A stretch of DNA of 7,850 bases, from positions 1 to 7,850 of the forward strand of contig JBGTEN010000059.1 in NCBI GenBank assembly GCA_041747755.1. Reading direction: 5' to 3'. Of this stretch, positions 5,564-7,850 are shown piece by piece. The stretch comes from Aurantibrevibacter sp041747755 (GTDB lineage: Bacteria; Bacteroidota; Bacteroidia; Flavobacteriales; Flavobacteriaceae). The notes under the pieces are model-generated. The model worked only from the letters and a program-made list of their open reading frames with translations, searched no databases and was not told where the DNA came from. Within the stretch, counting starts at the first letter, position 1; the number at the start of each line of letters is the position of its first letter. The position numbers and the translations under genes were made by a program.

Positions 5564-6208
5564 ATGTTTCTCGAAAATACTGTTAATCATAAAGAACAAT
5601 TCGGTTGGATAGAGGTTATCTCCGGCTCTATGTTTTCAGGAAAGACGGAAGAATTGATCCGGAGGCTGCGGCGTGCCCAATTTGCAAGGCAGAAAGTAGA
5701 GATTTTTAAGCCTATTGTTGATACCCGATATGATGAAGATAAGGTAGTCTCTCATGATGCGAATGAAATACGATCCACAGCGGTTCCAGCCGCTGCCAAT
5801 ATTCGACTTTTAGCGGATGGGTGTGATGTGGTAGGCATTGATGAAGCTCAGTTTTTTGATGATGAAATTGTTTCTGTCTGCAATGATTTGGCCAATAAGG
5901 GAGTACGTGTAGTTGTAGCAGGTCTGGATATGGATTTTAAAGGGAATCCTTTTGGGCCAATGCCTGCACTCATGGCTACCGCCGAATATGTAACTAAGGT
6001 CCATGCCATCTGTACTAGAACCGGCAATCTGGCCAACTACAGCTTTAGAAAATCAAATAATGATAAATTAGTTCTTCTCGGTGAAACCGAGGCTTATGAG
6101 CCGCTTAGCAGAGCGGCCTTCTTTAAAGCGATGCTTCGGGAGAAAATAAGTCAAATTCAAGTAATTTCAGAAGAAGTGCCATCCCAAAAAAAGAAATCTA
6201 ATGGCTAA
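5564..6208 (+). CDS. tdk: Thymidine kinase (type II)
   Basis: 214 residues. The enzyme phosphorylates thymidine with ATP to dTMP in the cytoplasmic salvage pathway. Visible features: P-loop GSMFSGKTEE (21-30); DTRYD (53-57); Walker-B-like GIDEAQFFDD (91-100), whose Glu94 is the expected catalytic base; GLDMDFKGNPFGPMP (120-134); and the substrate-binding lasso ending GETEAYEPLSRAAF (173-186). Type II kinases usually bind a structural zinc with two C-x2-C pairs. Here only Cys150 of the first pair remains (C-T-R-T), and the second pair is replaced by Ser182 and Ala185. I believe this is common in Bacteroidota relatives. The ATG at 5564 gives about 12 residues before the core; it has an A-rich leader and no Shine-Dalgarno. 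The gene overlaps alr by 8 bases, which indicates an operon. Confidence 0.96.
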   Translation: MFLENTVNHKEQFGWIEVISGSMFSGKTEELIRRLRRAQFARQKVEIFKPIVDTRYDEDKVVSHDANEIRSTAVPAAANIRLLADGCDVVGIDEAQFFDDEIVSVCNDLANKGVRVVVAGLDMDFKGNPFGPMPALMATAEYVTKVHAICTRTGNLANYSFRKSNNDKLVLLGETEAYEPLSRAAFFKAMLREKISQIQVISEEVPSQKKKSNG

Positions 6209-7310
6209 AGCCACTGAGACCATTTTAGAAATTGACCTTAATGCACTGGAACATAATTATCATTTTTTACGATCCAGAATACAACCCGAAACTAAGTTTT
6301 TGGGGGTAGTAAAAGCATTCGCCTATGGGAGTGATGCTGTAAAAATTGCCAAAAAATTAGAACATCTGGGAGCAGATTATCTGGCTGTGGCGTATGCTCA
6401 GGAAGGAGTCGATTTAAGAAAAGGCGGCATTACATTACCAATTTTGGTCTTACACCCCCAAGAAGCGAATTTTGACCAAATCCTAGACTATCACTTAGAG
6501 CCCAGCCTGTATTCCATAAAGCTTTTAAAAAGTTTTTTAGCTGAAGCAGAAATACAAAATAAGGTAGCGTATCCGATTCACCTCAAATTCAACACAGGAC
6601 TTAATCGTTTGGGATTTAACGAAAAAGATATTCCCGAGGTATTGGACGTAATAAAGGATAGAAAGGAACTAAAGGTGGTTTCCATGCTTTCCCATCTGGC
6701 TGCGACGGAAGATTTGGGAGAAAGAGTCTTTACAGAACAACAAATAAAGCGTTTTAAGGAGATAGTAAGGTTGATGGAATTGAATCTAGACTATAGCCCG
6801 ATGAAACATATTTTAAATACCTCGGGCATTTTGAACTATCCCGAAGCCCAATTTGATATGGTAAGGAGCGGAATAGGTCTTTATGGCTTTGGTAATGAAG
6901 CAGCAGTTGACGCTGAATTAAAAAATGTGGCCAGTTTAAAAACCATAATTGCACAAATTCATATGTTGGCTCCAAACGAAAGTGTTGGTTATAACCGGGC
7001 TTACAAATCAAATACCGCGATAGTCACTGCGACTTTGCCTTTGGGTCATGCAGATGGAATAGGGCGACAATATGGTAATGGAAAAGCCTTTGTGTCCATT
7101 AATAATCAAAGAGCCCCAATCATAGGGAATGTATGTATGGACATGATTATGGTAGATGTTACAGCTATGGATTGCAAGGAAGGAGATGAGGTTATTATCT
7201 TTGGCTCCGACCCGAGTGCAGAAGAGTTTGCCTCTTTTGCAGGTACCATTTCGTATGAATTGCTTACAGGGATTTCTCAACGGGTAAAGCGTGTTATTCT
7301 TGACATCTAA
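6201..7310 (+). CDS. alr: Alanine racemase (PLP-dependent)
   Basis: 369 residues, the full usual length. The enzyme interconverts L- and D-alanine, supplying D-Ala for peptidoglycan. The PLP lysine is Lys38 in FLGVVKAFAYGSD (33-45), at the start of the TIM-barrel domain. KFNTGLNRLGF (129-139) carries the conserved Arg136. MVRSGIGLYG (220-229) holds the phosphate-binding Arg222. The second-domain catalytic tyrosine is Tyr264 in SVGYNRAY, and GNVCMDMIMVDVT (309-321) is the usual C-terminal signature. The motif reads VKAFAYG where proteobacterial enzymes often have VKANAYG; this seems a lineage feature. The start ATG at 6201 lies inside the end of tdk (8-base overlap) and gives a normal N-terminus, so translation is probably coupled. 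It ends at a strong terminator one base after the stop. No catalytic residue is missing. Confidence 0.97.
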   Translation: MAKATETILEIDLNALEHNYHFLRSRIQPETKFLGVVKAFAYGSDAVKIAKKLEHLGADYLAVAYAQEGVDLRKGGITLPILVLHPQEANFDQILDYHLEPSLYSIKLLKSFLAEAEIQNKVAYPIHLKFNTGLNRLGFNEKDIPEVLDVIKDRKELKVVSMLSHLAATEDLGERVFTEQQIKRFKEIVRLMELNLDYSPMKHILNTSGILNYPEAQFDMVRSGIGLYGFGNEAAVDAELKNVASLKTIIAQIHMLAPNESVGYNRAYKSNTAIVTATLPLGHADGIGRQYGNGKAFVSINNQRAPIIGNVCMDMIMVDVTAMDCKEGDEVIIFGSDPSAEEFASFAGTISYELLTGISQRVKRVILDI

Positions 7311-7346
7311 AAATGGGTTTCAGAAATGAATGAAATCCATTTTTTT
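7311..7346 (+). terminator. Rho-independent terminator after alr
   Basis: A 12-bp stem with one G-U pair (7311-7322 with 7331-7342) and an 8-base loop runs into a T tract ending at 7346. It begins right after the alr TAA. It closes the tdk-alr transcript and separates it from mscL. It also shows that an in-frame ATG at 7330, which lies at the loop-stem junction, is not the mscL start. Confidence 0.92.
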
Positions 7347-7389
7347 AATACATTGCAGTCAAATAAATAACCATTTAAAACCAGCAAAC

Positions 7390-7794
7390 ATGTTAAAAGA
7401 GTTTAAGAATTTCATTATGACCGGCAACGTAATTGAATTTGCCGTTGCCGTTATCATGGCAGGTGCCGTGGGGAGCGTAGTTAATGGATTTGTTTCCGAT
7501 ATTATGATGCCAATTGTCGGAACACTAACCGGAGGTACAGACTTCTCGAACCTTAAAATTATACTAAGTGAAGCCTCAGGAGTGGTGGGAGCGGCAGACT
7601 ATGTTGCGGAAAATGCCATTCGCTATGGCGCATGGATTAATACCATTGTTAATTTGATTATTGTCGGATTCGTTATGTTTTTAATTATTAAATCCTATAA
7701 TAAAATAAAACCTGCTCCGGCACCACCGGCACCTGCAGGACCTTCTCAAGAAGAATTACTCGCTGAAATTCGGGATCTCTTGAAAAAAAAGTAA
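7390..7794 (+). CDS. mscL: Large-conductance mechanosensitive channel MscL
   Basis: 134 residues from the ATG at 7390 (E. coli MscL has 136). MscL is a homopentameric inner-membrane channel that opens under membrane tension to release solutes during hypo-osmotic shock. The start gives MLKEFKNFIMTGNVIEFAVA, matching the family's amphipathic N-terminal helix followed by helix 1. The pore-lining helix continues as AVIMAGAVGSVVNGFVSDIMMPIVG, written here as about residues 20-44, with the small-residue packing typical of the gate. A periplasmic loop (about 45-80) follows. Helix 2 is at about 81-103 (WINTIVNLIIVGFVMFLII). A Pro/Ala-rich linker (about 110-120) leads to the C-terminal cytoplasmic helix EELLAEIRDLLKKK. 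An upstream ATG at 7330 in the same frame is rejected because it lies in the alr terminator. The 43-base gap to that terminator must hold a promoter, or the gene depends on readthrough. Confidence 0.96.
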   Translation: MLKEFKNFIMTGNVIEFAVAVIMAGAVGSVVNGFVSDIMMPIVGTLTGGTDFSNLKIILSEASGVVGAADYVAENAIRYGAWINTIVNLIIVGFVMFLIIKSYNKIKPAPAPPAPAGPSQEELLAEIRDLLKKK

Positions 7795-7850
7795 CTATTT
7801 CGGGTTAATTAGAAAAAGATTAACCTCCGCTACACTACTATTCAATATTA

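Noticed and set aside
5810..7280. Several minus-strand frames of 62-90 codons opposite tdk and alr
   Set aside because: They are shadows of two clearly conserved genes and have no recognisable product.
7330..7389. In-frame upstream ATG that would extend MscL by 20 residues
   Set aside because: The ATG sits in the alr terminator hairpin, and the extension does not resemble the MscL N-terminus; the ATG at 7390 gives the standard MLKEFKNF start.
7803..7825. Inverted repeat GGTTAAT/ATTAACC just after mscL as a terminator
   Set aside because: The stem is 7 bp and AT-rich and is followed by TCCGC, not a T tract. It may contribute to ending mscL, but the window stops too soon to judge.

Overview
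The window looks like chromosomal DNA from a Flavobacteriia-type Bacteroidota bacterium. Reasons: an HmuY-type haem-binding protein tail, a thymidine kinase of the flavobacterial kind lacking most zinc ligands, a tdk-alr-mscL gene order that I recall from Flavobacteriaceae, AT-rich intergenic DNA, and start codons with no clear Shine-Dalgarno sequence. Genus and species cannot be read from the sequence.

Layout. (1) Bases 1-806, plus strand: the C-terminal part of an HmuY-family protein cut by the window edge, coupled by a 1-base overlap to a small DoxX-like membrane protein, closed by a hairpin terminator. (2) Bases 829-2517, minus strand: recJ, convergent with the DoxX gene. (3) Bases 2518-3309: an AT-rich patch with an RDD-family membrane protein (minus). 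Immediately behind its stop codon lies a frameshifted remnant of a four-helix-bundle protein (23S rRNA intervening-sequence family). This is the part that looks most accessory. (4) Bases 3310-5234, minus strand: an OsmC-family protein, rsmI (16S rRNA C1402 2'-O-methyltransferase) and an unrecognised 228-residue protein. A strong hairpin lies between the last two. (5) Bases 5235-5563: a 329-base divergent intergenic region with a 12-base perfect palindrome beside a possible promoter for tdk and a small REP-like hairpin. (6) Bases 5564-7794, plus strand: tdk and alr overlapping by 8 bases, a strong terminator, then mscL.

Most genes are housekeeping: DNA repair (recJ), rRNA modification (rsmI), thymidine salvage (tdk), D-alanine supply for peptidoglycan (alr), osmotic safety valve (mscL) and organic peroxide defence (osmC family). 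I see no CRISPR array, no tRNA or rRNA gene, no intact mobile element and no recognisable defence cassette. I do not see a previously undescribed system. The points most worth a second look are the four-helix-bundle relic abutting the RDD gene, the uncharacterised 228-residue protein, the HmuY-DoxX coupling and the palindrome upstream of tdk.
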